The position numbers and the translations under genes were made by a program. A DNA stretch of 64,000 bases, from contig NC_080712.1 in NCBI RefSeq assembly GCF_019097595.1, forward strand, positions 19,058,146 through 19,122,145. The letters are read 5' to 3'. The first letter of the stretch is position 1. Each line of letters starts with the position of its first letter. The stretch is from Hemibagrus wyckioides (lineage: Eukaryota > Chordata > Actinopteri > Siluriformes > Bagridae). The notes beneath the pieces were generated by a model. That model was given only the letters and a program-made list of their open reading frames with translations. It was not told the origin of the DNA and ran no database searches. Of this stretch, positions 25,701-39,618 are shown in pieces.

Positions 25701-28700
25701 TTAACACACCTGCTCCCCATTCACACCTGAGACCTTGTAACACTAACAAGTCACATGAGGTTAAATGGCTAATTGGGCCCAATTTGGACATTTCCACTTA
25801 GGGGTGTACTCACTTTTGTTGCCAACGGTTTAGACATTAATGGCTGTGTGTTGAGTTATTTTGAGGGGACAGCAAATTTACACTGTTATACAGGCTGTAC
25901 ACTCACTACTTTACATTGTAGCAGAATGTCATTTCTTCACTGTTGTCACATGAAAAGATATAATAAAATATTTACAAAAATGTGAGGGGTGTACTCACTT
26001 TTGTGAGATACTGAATATTTATATTGATATAAAAGATTAGTAAAGATAGCATGTTCTGAAAGCCTGCCTACATTTCGGGGGACAACTCGCATTTTTTCTG
26101 TGTTGTTTGTTTGATAGAGGAGCTTGCACACGCAGCTCTCGAGGGAGACGGATGCGTGCACTGCGAAACCTTTCCTCTCCGAAACTCCGGAGTGTGACGA
26201 CTTAGATCACGGGTCCCGTAGGTCTAGTTAGTGGAGGCGGAACAAGAGACGGGTGATCCCCTTTCTCTTGCCCTCTCTCCCGACTCGGATTCCCCGCTTC
26301 GGCTCCAGGAGCTTGTTTTGCGAATTCTCCCAACCCAAACGAGGAATTATTGTCTTCATCAGACTCTGAGGAACTTGATATAGGCTAGGATGAGCAGTAT
26401 ATCACTGAATTGCTTCTTGAGAGAAAGCAATCAGTGGCATTCATGCTGTTGAGTTTTGCGCACAGTTGCTAAGCTAATTCCGCATTCGCTTACTTGTATT
26501 TCCAGTGGATGGAGTCCCAAGTCTGTCGAGGTAGCGCACCAGATTTGGTCATTGTTTCACGACTTTGTGAATTCCTTTCGTCCTCTCAGCTGCCTCTAAT
26601 ACCTCTGCCTCAGCTCCGGGAGCTTGGTTTTTGCGATTTCTCTCGACCTAGATTAGGATATAATGCTATGTGCATTGCTATGAAGAGCATGATGTGGGCA
26701 ACAGGGAGTTTAGCTTAGCTTGCCAGGATAACAGGTTAGTGTTGTCCGCTATGAGCTTGACAATCTCTGACTAACTTCATGCCGCCTTTCACCTCCATGC
26801 AGGCATCTCCCATTTTTTCTACACCTCCACACTGAGGTGTCGAGGTTGGTGAATAATCCAACCAATCCAAAGCAGACAGCCCATGCCATTGGCCATTTCA
26901 TGACTGCATTTGTTTGCCACAGAGAGGCAGTAATAAAAATAAAAAGAAATAAACCCTGATGTCTCCTAAGTGCCTGTTCTTCCTTCGCCCAAGGGCTAAG
27001 GTTCTCAGGGATGCCCCATTAAGGTTCATTTACACTGCTGCTTACCCCGCCACCTCCGGTGCTTCGGGGTTAAGCCAGGACCACCCATGATCCTGCTCCT
27101 TATGTATTGCCACCTCCTGGGTTAGCCGCTGCCAGCTTGCTGTTTCAGGGCTCTAAGCGAGGTGAGAACAGCAAGGCTAACACCTCTCTCAGACTATCTG
27201 GCAGCATGGAAGCTTCTACCAGGTGCATCACAATGGGTTCTGTGGGAAAAGGCTATAGAATCCAGTTTACCTCCTGTTCTCCATCTTTCATTTTGAGCTG
27301 CCCACTGTTGTTGGCACAGACCGAACCTCGTTCCTCCATGAGGAACCTCGTCCACGTCTGAGAAAGGGGCTTTAGAGTGCATTCCCCTCCCAGGTTGAGC
27401 CAGCATGTCTTAGTTCCCAAAAAGGATGGGGGGCTACACCCAATTTTAGACCTGTGTGCTTCGAATTGTATGCTGGAACATACAAGTCCGGGATGTTAAC
27501 ATTCAAGGTCATTGTGTTGCAGATCAGGTCCGAGGCATTCCCATAGATTGAGCCATGACGCAACGTCGAGTTCCCTCGAAAGGGAACTACATCAGGTTAC
27601 GTATGTATCCCGGTTCCCTGAGAAGGGAACGAGATGCTGTGCTGCTAGCCACACCTCGGGCATCCACTTGCGCTTCCTTCAGACAAGAAGAAGCTGGAAT
27701 AATGTGACGTAGATGCCCTTTTATGGGCTTGCTAGCGTGCTCCGCTTCGTCACATGTCCGAGCCGATAAATCAGCATCATTTCACACAGAGCTTCAGACA
27801 CAACTTCCACATAGAAATGTTCCCATAGCATCAGCCATGACACAGCGTCTCGTTCCCTTCTCATTCACTTCTTCTTAAATATGTAACCTGGTGTAGTTTT
27901 GTAGGCATCAATAAAAAACAAATTAGTTGTGCTGTAAATGTGCTCAGTATTTAACAGGCAATTTTTTAATCAACATAATTACATTAAAAATCACATTAAT
28001 TAAAAATTACACATACAAATTAGATTCAAAACTTTTGTAAATATGGTGAGAATTTTAGTTTGATTTGGCTAACATGCACTTTTACACAAAACTTGAAGAT
28101 TGATTAATGAGGTCCATTGTGTGTAAATGCAATGGCATGCTTTCTGTGCTGCGAACAGTAGAGATAAAATCCAGCGGATCTTGTAACTGCTCTTTTGCAG
28201 TTCTCTGAGAATTTATAAACTGGATTTAACAATTGCTATACAGGGTCGATGGGATGAAGTGGCAAGAGAAATCAACCAAGAAAAAAACAAATATCTCACA
28301 ACTTCAGAACTTTTCAGGTCATAACAAAAATATTGCATCAGCTTTGGAATCGCAACTTCAGGCTAACAGTCTTGGTTGCTAATGCAAGCAAAAAAACATA
28401 GTATATGATGTGTGATATTGTGTAACTTTAACTGTTAAAGTACCACCATTAAATAGTGTAGCTATCATGAGTGTGTTCCTTTTGACCTGCTGTGCTGTAA
28501 TGAATGAGGAGAATGGTCAGAGAAGCATAAAGGTTGATGGTTGGAGATTTACAAAAAAAATGCTGCACTTTGGGGTCACCAGAATCTCCAAATCTGCAAT
28601 GTGATGCCTTTTCTATGAAGGATGCCCCCAAAGCAAGCCTTTTTTTCATATAACTACAAATGTAATGCCCTGAAGTGTAAGAGCTGCTACTAGAACTTTG

Positions 28701-29233
28701 TAATCAGGTTTTATTTTCACATAAAAGAAATACAGAGCTTTTTGGCAACAAAAACACTCAAGATGGCATAAAAAGAATGCAAGAAAACAATCTAATCCCC
28801 ACTTTTAACTGGCATCATGGATTCCACTGTGTATCAGGAGACATTAAAAGAAATTCTGGTTGCCTCTGCCAAGAAGCTACAACCTGTTCATTGTTCAGTG
28901 ACCACAGAATCAAGCTTTTAGTCTGGTCATCCCAGTCCCTTGATCTAAACCCTACTTAAACCCTGTAGGGTAAAAAACAGAGAAGATTCCACAGAGCGGA
29001 CTCTGGAAAATCTTGAGCGCTGAGACTGTTGTGTGATCCCAGATTTGCTCTGTTCTGTATTCTCCAATCTCTTTAAGCAGTGCATAAAACTAGTGACTGC
29101 TTGGCCGTTTCTTATGCCTGTGACACACACACACAAACTTGAAAACTTAGGCCTGATTTGTTAACAAAAGAAGGTTGTAAAAAGCTAAAAAGTACTAATC
29201 ACTGGGGCGACAATACCTGTGAGACACATGGCA

Positions 29234-29317
<84 letters not shown>

Positions 29318-29995
29318 AAAAGAAATACATTAAAAAATGTAAAATAAAAAAAGGAAACAATATCTCATAATTACTTTGCTTTAATTAAAAAAAATGCTAA
29401 TATTTTCATTTTAAAGCTAATTAAGTACTAAGGCATTTTTCCCAATTTTTTTGCCAAGAGTGGCAATAATTCTGGAGCTGCCGGCACACCCACAGACACA
29501 ATTGCTAAATGGTCTCATTATACATTACTACTTTAGGCTTCTAATTAAAAACAGCCAACTCAGGGGTACGAAAACACCATCATTGATGAAAGCCTCTGTA
29601 GGACACATCAACGGCTCTCAAGATGCCCATGAAAAGTTCTTTATGGAGTGATTTACTGACCAGGCAATATCAGCACTGCACTGTGGAACAATCCTCTCAT
29701 ATAAAGTCTTGGTTAACTGCCTAAAAAGGGCAGATGTAGGCGGTTAAAGCAGGCTGCTGCTTCCTGCATGCTACAGCTGGCCTAAAGCCCTGGAGCCCCT
29801 CACCTCCATCTCCATACAAAACAGCAGTATCATAAGCCTTTCTAATGTCTTCATGTATATTAATGCAGTCTGTAGCAGGGATGGGGAAGGCCCCATCTAT
29901 TCTAAACGTGTTCAGCTTGTACAAATGTGCTCACAGTAACCTGGAAGCATCTCATCACCAGCTTTAACCTATGTATGTGTATATGTGTTCATATG

Positions 29996-30077
<82 letters not shown>

Positions 30078-30167
30078 GATAGTAAGACCGACTGGATCTT
30101 GTTGTCACTGCTGTCATAGACATCAGATATAGCAAAGGATTTGATAGTGGAGATAACTGCTGTGATG

Positions 30168-30211
<44 letters not shown>

Positions 30212-33200
30212 TTCTGTGTGCTTGGCACTCTCAGTTGGACCAGTTTATTACCCCTAGAAACAGATTTCTCATATGACCTCGATATGACAGATTAAAGCCG
30301 TCCTTGCTGGCTCATGAAATCGCACTATAAAATAAAAACAGTGATTGAAATGTTGCTGTACTGACCAAGACAAATGTATTTAACATTTCAAGATGGTTTT
30401 TAGTCTGGTTCTATCTGCTGTTCTCACCTAGTGAGGAAAATCCTAGCAATGTGGTTTCAGCTAATAGAAATACCTTTCCTACACATAACCTGTCTTCTGA
30501 CACATCTCATGTGAATGACGTTTGTGTTCAGTGAGAACACAGAGAAGAAAGAAGAGGCGAGACAGAACGACTGGAAAAAAAGGTGTAAAGCCTAAAGTCT
30601 CACAGCTAGCATGTTCTTCTTTACAGGCTGAGTTGTTTTCCTGTAGCATTCTGCCATTGCAGCCAGATAAACATGCTTATATTTCTATGTGTATTCTCAA
30701 AACCTGACAGAACTCTTTAGGTTAATATTTAATCCAGTTTTCTTATAAATATGCCTCCTTCCTGTGTTTTGCTCTCACTCTCTATCTTCCTCCTTCTTTT
30801 CATCTTCCCACTACTCTTCTGAAGTGTCCCGCTTGCACGTCTCCGGCGTTGAGCTGTGAATAAAGGCGAGCAAGGAGTGCTGAGAGATGAGCACAGCTCT
30901 GTAGATGTAATGAGACCGAGGTACAGAGACTGTTGGTGAAGCTGACATGGCCAGGTTGTACACAGAGTTCAGCCCAGGCTACAAAGTGAATCTCCCATGC
31001 CCTTCATTTTCAGCCTTTACTGGCACTACTCCAGAGCTCTAGTGAGAATGCGTTCGCCACTTTCTTTCCCTCTAGCGTTTGCTCCCTGAGGGCTGTATGG
31101 CTGGCGAGAAGGAGAATTCAGCTGAGACAAGCAGCAGGGCATCATGCATAACTTCACCATGACTGTTAGGTCAGAGCTAAGCTAATATGGAAGCCATAAC
31201 AACAGAAAAAAGGACTAAGGAAAGTTTTCAGGAGTCCAACATTCCCCTTCATGGATAAAGAGCAGTCAGACCAGTCAGACCAACCTACCTGACTACTGAA
31301 TTCTGTAAAGCATTTTGACATCTGTCAAAAATGTAGCACTAATGAATATATAAAATGTATTTTAGATATAAAACTGAATATCTTGAGACTAAACATATGG
31401 AGACTCTCTATAGCTGAAGTTTAATGGAATATTTTTTCAAAGCTAAAACGCTGCTGCAAAACACTGATTTCAAAAATTATTGGCACACATAAAATGGATC
31501 CTTGGTAAAGCCTCAGCACTGACCCTCTTCTTGTGAGGCCTAACAAGTCTAGAAACACTGGGAGCACATGCAAAACATTTTAATATCGTTTATATTCCTT
31601 TGTTGATACACATATGCACAGGATCTCAATTTGGTTCAAAGTTGAATAGGTATTGTAGAAGACTTGATTGGGTTTTTTTTCCCAGAATCATTTGTGTGTT
31701 CATTTAAATGTGTTTGGCTTCATTATCTTGTTGTAAGCAAGCAACTATCTGACTAAAATGTCCTAAAATATCCTTATTTGGAATAGTTTATGATGTCACC
31801 ACGATGCCAAAAAGCAGCCCAATGCATCAATGATACACTGACATACATTACAGTGAGTATGTTGTTTGTCTTGAGCTTTTTTATTTGTATATGTGTACAA
31901 TTTCAATACTGGTTTCACATCTGACCAGTGTATTTCAGGTTGTTTTAGGAAAGGAAGCCACTGCTAACTGCTTGTTATGCAAAACTTTAACCTTCCCTTA
32001 GAGCTGAAGTGCTCATTAATAAATTCTAATTTGCTTTAGTCTGGTCTTGTGTCTACTCCTTGTTGACACTATTCTACTCAACACTCCCCTATAGGCTAGA
32101 TAACTGCTATGCAATACAAAGTGGAGGGTCATAACTCATGTTGCCCTTCTTAATCTTTTGACACAAGCAGTTGAAACTCAAGTGGGATTCAACGCTAAGA
32201 GCATCACATAAACACTCCAAGTCAGTTTGCAAACAAAGCGCTACACATGCAACACTACTCTCATGCTGAGACACTAAAGCCACTGTTGTCATCTCTAGGG
32301 GAAACTGTCTAGTGTTGCTCAGATGGATTCTTAGCAAAGCTGCTGAAAATTGTTTGTAAAGCCTCTTAGAAAAACACACGCCCCATTAGTTCAATCACTG
32401 GCAGCCAGGTCAAGCTTTTGTTTGAAAATGCAAATTGTTGGCACCTGAAGAGGACGTGGAGATTTTTAATAGGAGCAGAGCCACAGGAAGCACGTGTTAA
32501 AGTAATTAGACAACAAGCTAGAGACAGGATCTGCATTTTCCTCTTTCTATATTTCACTTGAAAATTTAATCAAGCAGAAAATACACACAGTACTTAGTTC
32601 AGCACATCTACTGCCAGATATTTTGGTCTGGCACAGGCTCAGTAAATGAGGGTAAAATTAAATTCACTAATTTATGTTCCCAACAAGGCAGTTCAGGCAT
32701 TATTTTTAAGACAGTGGGTGCGGTGTGCTGGAGGTTACAGAATGGAAAATACGCTAGACGCTGGAAATACAGTGCAGCTTTGAAATGATATATAGTGTAT
32801 TACCTGGACACTTACGTTTGAGAAAGGTTGAACATCTGCTGTGGATCACCACTCAAAATACGGTAAGTAATTGGATCTAGCTCACGGTCTATCGCCTACA
32901 GAAACATAGAAATAGAGTCAGGGAACATGGACAATATCCATTTTATTTCATTAAGCAAGTTAATATCAACCCCCACTCTGCCTTTCTCTTCAAATACAAG
33001 TTAATAGGATCCATATGCCCTCACACCTTTCATTCTCCCAGGGGGGCTCTGTGTGGAAAAGTGTATAGCTCCTTTTATTCAGTAATGGATTTTTTTTTCC
33101 ACTGTAAAAACATATCTACTGTACACTTTGGTCAAGAGGGACAACACTGTCAAATGACAACAGTGGGAAAGTAGTATTACTGGGGAGAAAATAAACAGGA

Positions 33201-36200
33201 GGAAAAAGTAATAAAGAAAGGTATTGAAGAATTTTTTAGTACAGTAAGCATGGAAAGGAATATTCCCTTCGGCACCAACATCTCTGACTTTAGTGAGTCT
33301 TGCTGTCTGACCTGCAGATTGAGAAGGATGGCTCCTATCCTCATGGCCTCACTGATCTCTAGGTTGTAGGTTGTCAGTGGAAAGCGTGGAGGACTCTGGT
33401 TATTAGGAGGTAGAACCTCGATATAAACTGTAGTTATGGAACTCCTACAAAATACATTGCAAAAAATCATTTATAGAGAGTTAAACTTAATGGCATTATG
33501 ACAATTGCATGGAGATAAATGGCTTAATGCAATTACTATTGAAACAGACAACAACAGGGTAGATTAAAAAAAGTGAAATAGAACATCTGACCTCCTCTCA
33601 GCCTCAGGTGCGTTATCAGCTGCTCTGACAGTCAGGGCGTAGGAGCGGCCCACGCTCAGACTCACTCCTGGAGCTATGGTGATTCGACCTGTACGATTAC
33701 TGATGATAAAGTCTCCCTGATCTCCTGCTAAGATGGTGTAGGTCACCAGACCGTTCAGCCCATCATCAGTATCCTGAGCTGTTAACTAATTAAAAGAGAC
33801 AGGATTTCCCATTAATTAAGATTAAATATATCATCAGTTTATTTATCTAAGATATGATAAGTCATAAGGTTTTTCGTTACCATCATGGTAATGCTTGAAA
33901 ATCATCAGTAATCATCAGTATGTGGGTAGGCATGTTGCCTTTTTTGTTTTGCCTTTCATAAATTCCATGGCCATGCTAGTTATTTCTGTTTGAATCAAAG
34001 ACAGAAACTTTATGCTATTTTAAGAGGACACTGCATGAAGACATTGTGCCAGAATGGTCAGGTATGTCTTCCATAGTATTTTTTTTTCCATAGTCCATCT
34101 GTTGCCCAATCTATCTAACCCCCTGTAGACTGTCCATCAATAGAAAGTGACACTGAAATGTGTGTTTCATTGGTATATTTCGTATCTGGCACAGCAGTGA
34201 CGCTGGGATTGTCAAAGTCAATATTGCTTCAGTGCCACTGCTGTGTGTTGAACAGTCCACCAACCAAAAATATCCACGCAATCACTGTCAAAAATTGAGT
34301 GCAGTCAGAAACGGACACCGGTGAAGATGAGAGGATAAATTATCCATGAAACAATTTGCTGTAGTCTCTAACTGTACTCATATGAGATGTATTAAAGGGA
34401 ACATTAAAATTGCTTAAAACCCATAAATGCGGAGCTCCACTAGAAACCATGATCATATCTCAGCCACCCAAATAACATGATCATCAGTGGTCACTTTCCA
34501 TTAATGGAAAAATTGCACATAGCAACAGATATTTTAGGTCACCTAGTGACACCGTGTAAATTTAAGTGCACTTAAACTATAACAGCTTTACCTGAAAAAA
34601 GAGGCAATTACTCTGGCTATAAACTGAGCGTCCATTATACATTTACCACTGAGCATTTAAATGCTGTAACAGAACTCCCCTCATACCTACAAATGATGAA
34701 TAAGAAACATATAAAAATGCACACTTTTGTTATAGGAGCAGTTGGTTTTTCCAGACTTTCCTTGGACCTGCTCTGCTGTGCTTCTTGCAGAATTTTCCAG
34801 AAGCTTGGAGAGCTGGTTGAAAATCAAGCAGATAGTCTGCCCTATAAGTATAAGGAATGTGTCACAGCAAACACAGTGCTAAAGCAAGGCTTTGGTTTGG
34901 CTGCCTGATTGAAAATCTGATGCTAACTGTAGATCTAAAGAAAACAGCATCCACCTTGTTTACAACTTAAGCCTACTGAGGACATGTAACAAAATCAAGG
35001 CTGACTTTGCAGCCTGTCTTACAAAGCTAGTGCTACCTGTTTAGTCATTCCCTGGGGACCAAACTGCTGCTAAAGTTTTATTCAAAACATAATTATCTAT
35101 GCTCGGTTGCTATACACACCACTTCATGAAAGTGAAGAGGGTCTCTACTCCTGTGCTTTTGATTTGTTCACAAACAAGGTTTTCTTGAACCTCAATGTTT
35201 TTTCCTATAACACAGGCAGAAAGGGCAAAGTATTTAAACACTTTCCCTTCTGAGAAATCCTGTTACATCTCCAATTACCTGTTCATGGCTTCACTAATCT
35301 GCTTCAAAATGTGAGCATACACTATACAACATTTAGTTTTAAGAAAAAGAGCAACAACAATAATATCATGAAGGCAATCAATATCCAAAACGTCTTCAGT
35401 GAAAGCTGTGGGCCTGCTGTTAAACTAATTTCAGCTTGGAATATCAAACAGTGAATGTATTTGCTGCTTTGAAATTTGCTGCTTTGTATAAAACATTACA
35501 GATCTCCACAAGATGCCATTTAATGTAAGTATCTATGATGAAGAATTCCTGAATTTAAACAATGTGCACATCATATTTCATGGCTCAAACACCAACTTTC
35601 AAGGGCTAAAAAAATTTTATTGCATGAAGGGGAATATGAAAATTAGAAAACAATCTGATAAAAGCACATCTGATATAACTCAAAAGGAAATTCTGTGAGT
35701 GCTTATTCCATGGCTGAGTTGAGCCCGCAGGAGCTGTAAACATATCTGAAGGCCGATTCATTACGGATTAATTAAACACACTGTAATAGAACGACATTTC
35801 CTGCTGGCATTCTGATGATTACCTGACAAGTCCCACTTTGTGCTTAGCATATCACTTTATCATTACTGAATAACACTATCATTCTCAAGACGACTTTGTT
35901 TCTATGAAATACTGGGGGAAATAAAACCAGCTTGCACACACTAACCCCAGGTTCCTTCCTTGAGGATCTGTATGTTTTTATATGTATAGACTTTTCCTAT
36001 CATTTTACACATTCAGCCAGAGACAATTAACACGGTCATATGTGTAAAACCAGAATCTGATCAGAAAATTCTAAATTAAGTGAAAGATTAGCTCTAAAGC
36101 TTAGAAACCTTCTCAAATCTTACCATTCCTATTTAAGTATTCACTATAAATGTGACAAGAAAGACATCATGTCCAGGCTTACACTGTGTATTCAGTCAAC

Positions 36201-39200
36201 TTAAATTGTATGTATTTTGTCTAGCTATAACCAGAGGGAACTTTACATACATTGGTACATGGGGAACTTCAAAAGACAAAGTAATAAGACTGGAGTGGCA
36301 GCTCTGTCTTTGATCAAACTGATGAGGCTTCACTCATGCGGCTTACAATCGTCCCTCTCCGCAAGTTAACTGATGTGTCAAGGAAGAGGCTGAAACAGCA
36401 CTTCACTTTTCAGTGGAACAGCTCCCAAATCATTTCCAATAGGAATGATGAAACATCCAGCAACATCAGACAGGTAGCTATTTGTGTACAAGTTATTAGG
36501 TTTCTGATTGGATAAAAGTGTGCAAATCTTAGTTTAGAGGAGTTTTATTTCCCTAATCAATGATTCTGGGCTTCATGATGTACATAATATAACATTTTAG
36601 AAGTTTTAATGAAGAGTTTGTATTTAAAGGCACTGCTCACCTGTATTACAGTCTCTCCAGGCTGCATATTAGTGAACACCTCAATATTGTAGGAGACCTG
36701 AGAGAAGGTGGGTGTGTTGTCGTTTGCATCAATAACCAGGATGTTCACCGTTACAGGCACGCTCTGCTGTACGCCATCAGAAGCCACCATCTGTAGGAGC
36801 AGCAGGAAATGTTCCAGAAGGTAACTACTTTGCAAGCTGTGAACAGATTCCTGATGAATATGACTCATGTACAGTACTGTAAAGCAAATGTTACATATAT
36901 AATATGAATATGTAATATCCAATCACACTTTTTAGAATGTCACTGATTACCTGTGTAGTGGAGCTATAAGAGTAACACAAAGACCAGCAGGTTGTCAATT
37001 TTAAACATGGTGTATTACTCGATAAAGTATGAAATCTGTTAATGTAACAATAAAAATGGCACAATAACTGGACGAAAAACACTGTTACATGATCGCATAC
37101 AGTGTTAAGAAATATATTACAAAAAATATCACTCTTTAGCTACAAGAAGTGTAAATTTGACCACAATATTCCATCCTAGCTTCTTATTACACTGCATCCC
37201 AATCAAAAGCAATTCAACCGAGATGAGATAATGGCTATATGTGCCAGTGCTGCTTCTAAAAGTATGATTCACATCGATGATTCATGATTCAGAATGTGAA
37301 ACTCAGAAGTGTTTCTGTCTGAAGCGTGGACAGGCAGCGCTTCGCATGCATGAATGTGTCTGTGCACGAACTATCAGGCGGCCTATATCTGCTGTGTAGG
37401 GTGCCTAAACAGCTGGTTTTCCAGCATGAGTGCACCCAGGGCATGAGAGTGTACACTGGAGTATTGTCTGACCTTGATCTTATTCGCAATATGCTCGTAC
37501 AGAGCACTCTTTCAACACAAATATAGTACTGTTTGCCTTTTTATATCTGTATACTCTATATGTAGCTCAGAAGGAAAATGGTTTCTTTTTTGAGCATCAG
37601 TATTCTTCCTTGCCACTGCCACCTCTGGCTTGTTTGTTAGGTTTCTAGATTTACATCCTGACTAGTATAAAACTGCTATGTGACCACATCTATGTTAAAA
37701 GAAGAAGCTGTTTTTTTGTCACATATACATTATAGCACAGTGAAATTTTTTATCCCAGCTTGTTAGGAAGCTGGGTTCAGAGCACATGGGGTCTGCCATG
37801 ATACAGCATCCTGAAGCAGGGAGGGTGAAGGACCTTGATAAAGGTAGTGGCAGCTTGGTGATCCTGAGGCTTGAATCCTGACCTCCTGATCTGTAATACA
37901 GAGCCCTACCCACTGAGGTAATGCCCCTGTGATAAACATGCTCTATACATTGAACTGAATTGAATCTTTTGAAGGATTCTATTAGTGAATTTATGCAAAT
38001 GCCTTTCATTCATTTAGAACATAATATAATAAGTTGCCTTTTTTAACCACTAGACCAGGGTTTCATCCCACTCCATGATTCTTTGATGCAGGTTGAAAGT
38101 GTAGAGCTGGGGAACTGATGTGGTTGAAAGGAGCAGGAAAGGAGCAGCCTTGTTTCACAATGGACTGCCGCTGTGCATCTGAGATATATGCCTGCTCTGA
38201 AGCTTTGAAGGTTTGACTTTAGCTTTGAAGTTGCTGAATTAAACCTGCAGGAGATTTCCTACAGTATGAGTGTCATAGTCACTCTCATTTAATCAGTACA
38301 ATCAGGGGCATTATTCAAAAATATATAAAGGATCAACTGTAAACCTGCAAGACAATGACAGCATGAGGGTGTGATGACTGCCTTTATTACTGCGGGTGGT
38401 CTATCATGCTAAAATACTCAGATGTAGATTTGGTCCAACAGCAGCAATCTAAAGGGACTGGAAAAGGCTAAGACACTACAGAGAAAAGAGATAATCTTCT
38501 CTACATCATCTCAGGACAGCTGATGAATAAAAAAAAAAGATGAGAAGATGTGTTCTTTTAGCGTCTTAGCTTTTGTCACGCTCTTCCACTGATGCATTTA
38601 GAGAGTGTTTTACAGATGAATATTAAATGTTAGACCACCCAGGATCACATCATCATGCTGTCAGTAGGTTGGAGTTTTACAGTTCTTCTTTTTCACACAT
38701 TTTCAATAATCCATAATAAGGGTACTGAGCTGACTGAGCTACAAGTCACACAGGGATACTCGAAAAATAGCAAAGAGAAAAAACAAATTCACCTAAAATA
38801 GATTTAACACAGGCATTACGTAGATTTAACACAAGCATTAAAAAGGAAAGGAGGTTGATTATGAGAGCAACATCTCCGGCCACCATAATTAGGCATAATT
38901 GTTTGTCTCCCTCCGAAACACAATCAGCTAATTTCATGCTGTTTCGTTTAAGCACAAATCTTTATTTTATAAATGGAATCGCATCCAACACGAATCCTGT
39001 CCCATGTTGATAAGCAGCCTATTATTAAGACCATCAAAGACATTAACGTGCCTGATTAGGATCCAGTCCCCCACCATCAAGCATTAAAAGTGTCTGTGAG
39101 AGTCTGGCTTCCAAACAAACACAATCATAATGACAAGGACAGCCACTACCCTTCTTTTTTTTTTCAGACAGAAAGATCCAAGCTCTGTCGCACCTCCTCT

Positions 39201-39585
39201 GATCTCACTAGCCGTTTAAGGCCGATTAATCATTTCTGGGAGAGTGAGAACACCATGGAGAGCGGAGCAGCTTGAAAGTAAAGCCCTGCTCAGCATATAA
39301 GATCAGCAGAGAGGCAAGCATAAGCAGCCAGCCTTCAAAACAAGCACCATTCATTCTTACCATTTGATTTATTCTCAAATTGTTCGTTTTGTTCCTTCGA
39401 CCATGGGATGTCATGCTGATTTGTGGCTTAAATGCTGAGATATTGATGTTTTCAAAGCTGCAACAAATCCTAATAAAACAGAGCCTAACAGCGAAAAACA
39501 GCTGTTACTGCCATCACAGTATCACTGAATGCCACATGATTTTCATCCTCATTAAAAAGTTTTTGATTATATTCTATAGAAAAAC

Positions 39586-39618
<33 letters not shown>

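Larger units (their letters stand above)
24158..27868 (+). mobile_element. DIRS-like retrotransposon remnant with inverted terminal repeats
   Basis: The left end (gagttccctttcgaagaaac at ~24159) and right end (to ~27868) are inverted copies. Shared blocks include atcatggctgatgcta, gtggaagttgtgtctgaa, ctctgtgtgaaat and catgtgacgaagc. Between them lie gag-like text ([14 protein letters not shown], ~26140) and a reverse transcriptase start reading VPKKDGG with PILDL (27415-27460). A palindromic block gttccctcgaaagggaac is at 27569-27586. Full DIRS elements also encode more RT, RNase H and a tyrosine recombinase; none is visible here, so most of the body is deleted. A Tc1 element is nested at 24438-26013. 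Confidence 0.82.
27869..32815. other. pcdh15: intron K/L, exon K side
   Basis: Contains a decayed transposase (28750-29080), an (AAAG)n array (29235-29317), (GT)n(GA)n (30000-30070), T-run plus (GT)n (30169-30212). The stretches 29440-29660 and 30780-31190 are higher-complexity and unexplained. No further gene seen. Confidence 0.6.

Noticed and set aside
29158..29370. Lys/Glu-rich 70-codon frame
   Set aside because: Translated (AAAG)n microsatellite.
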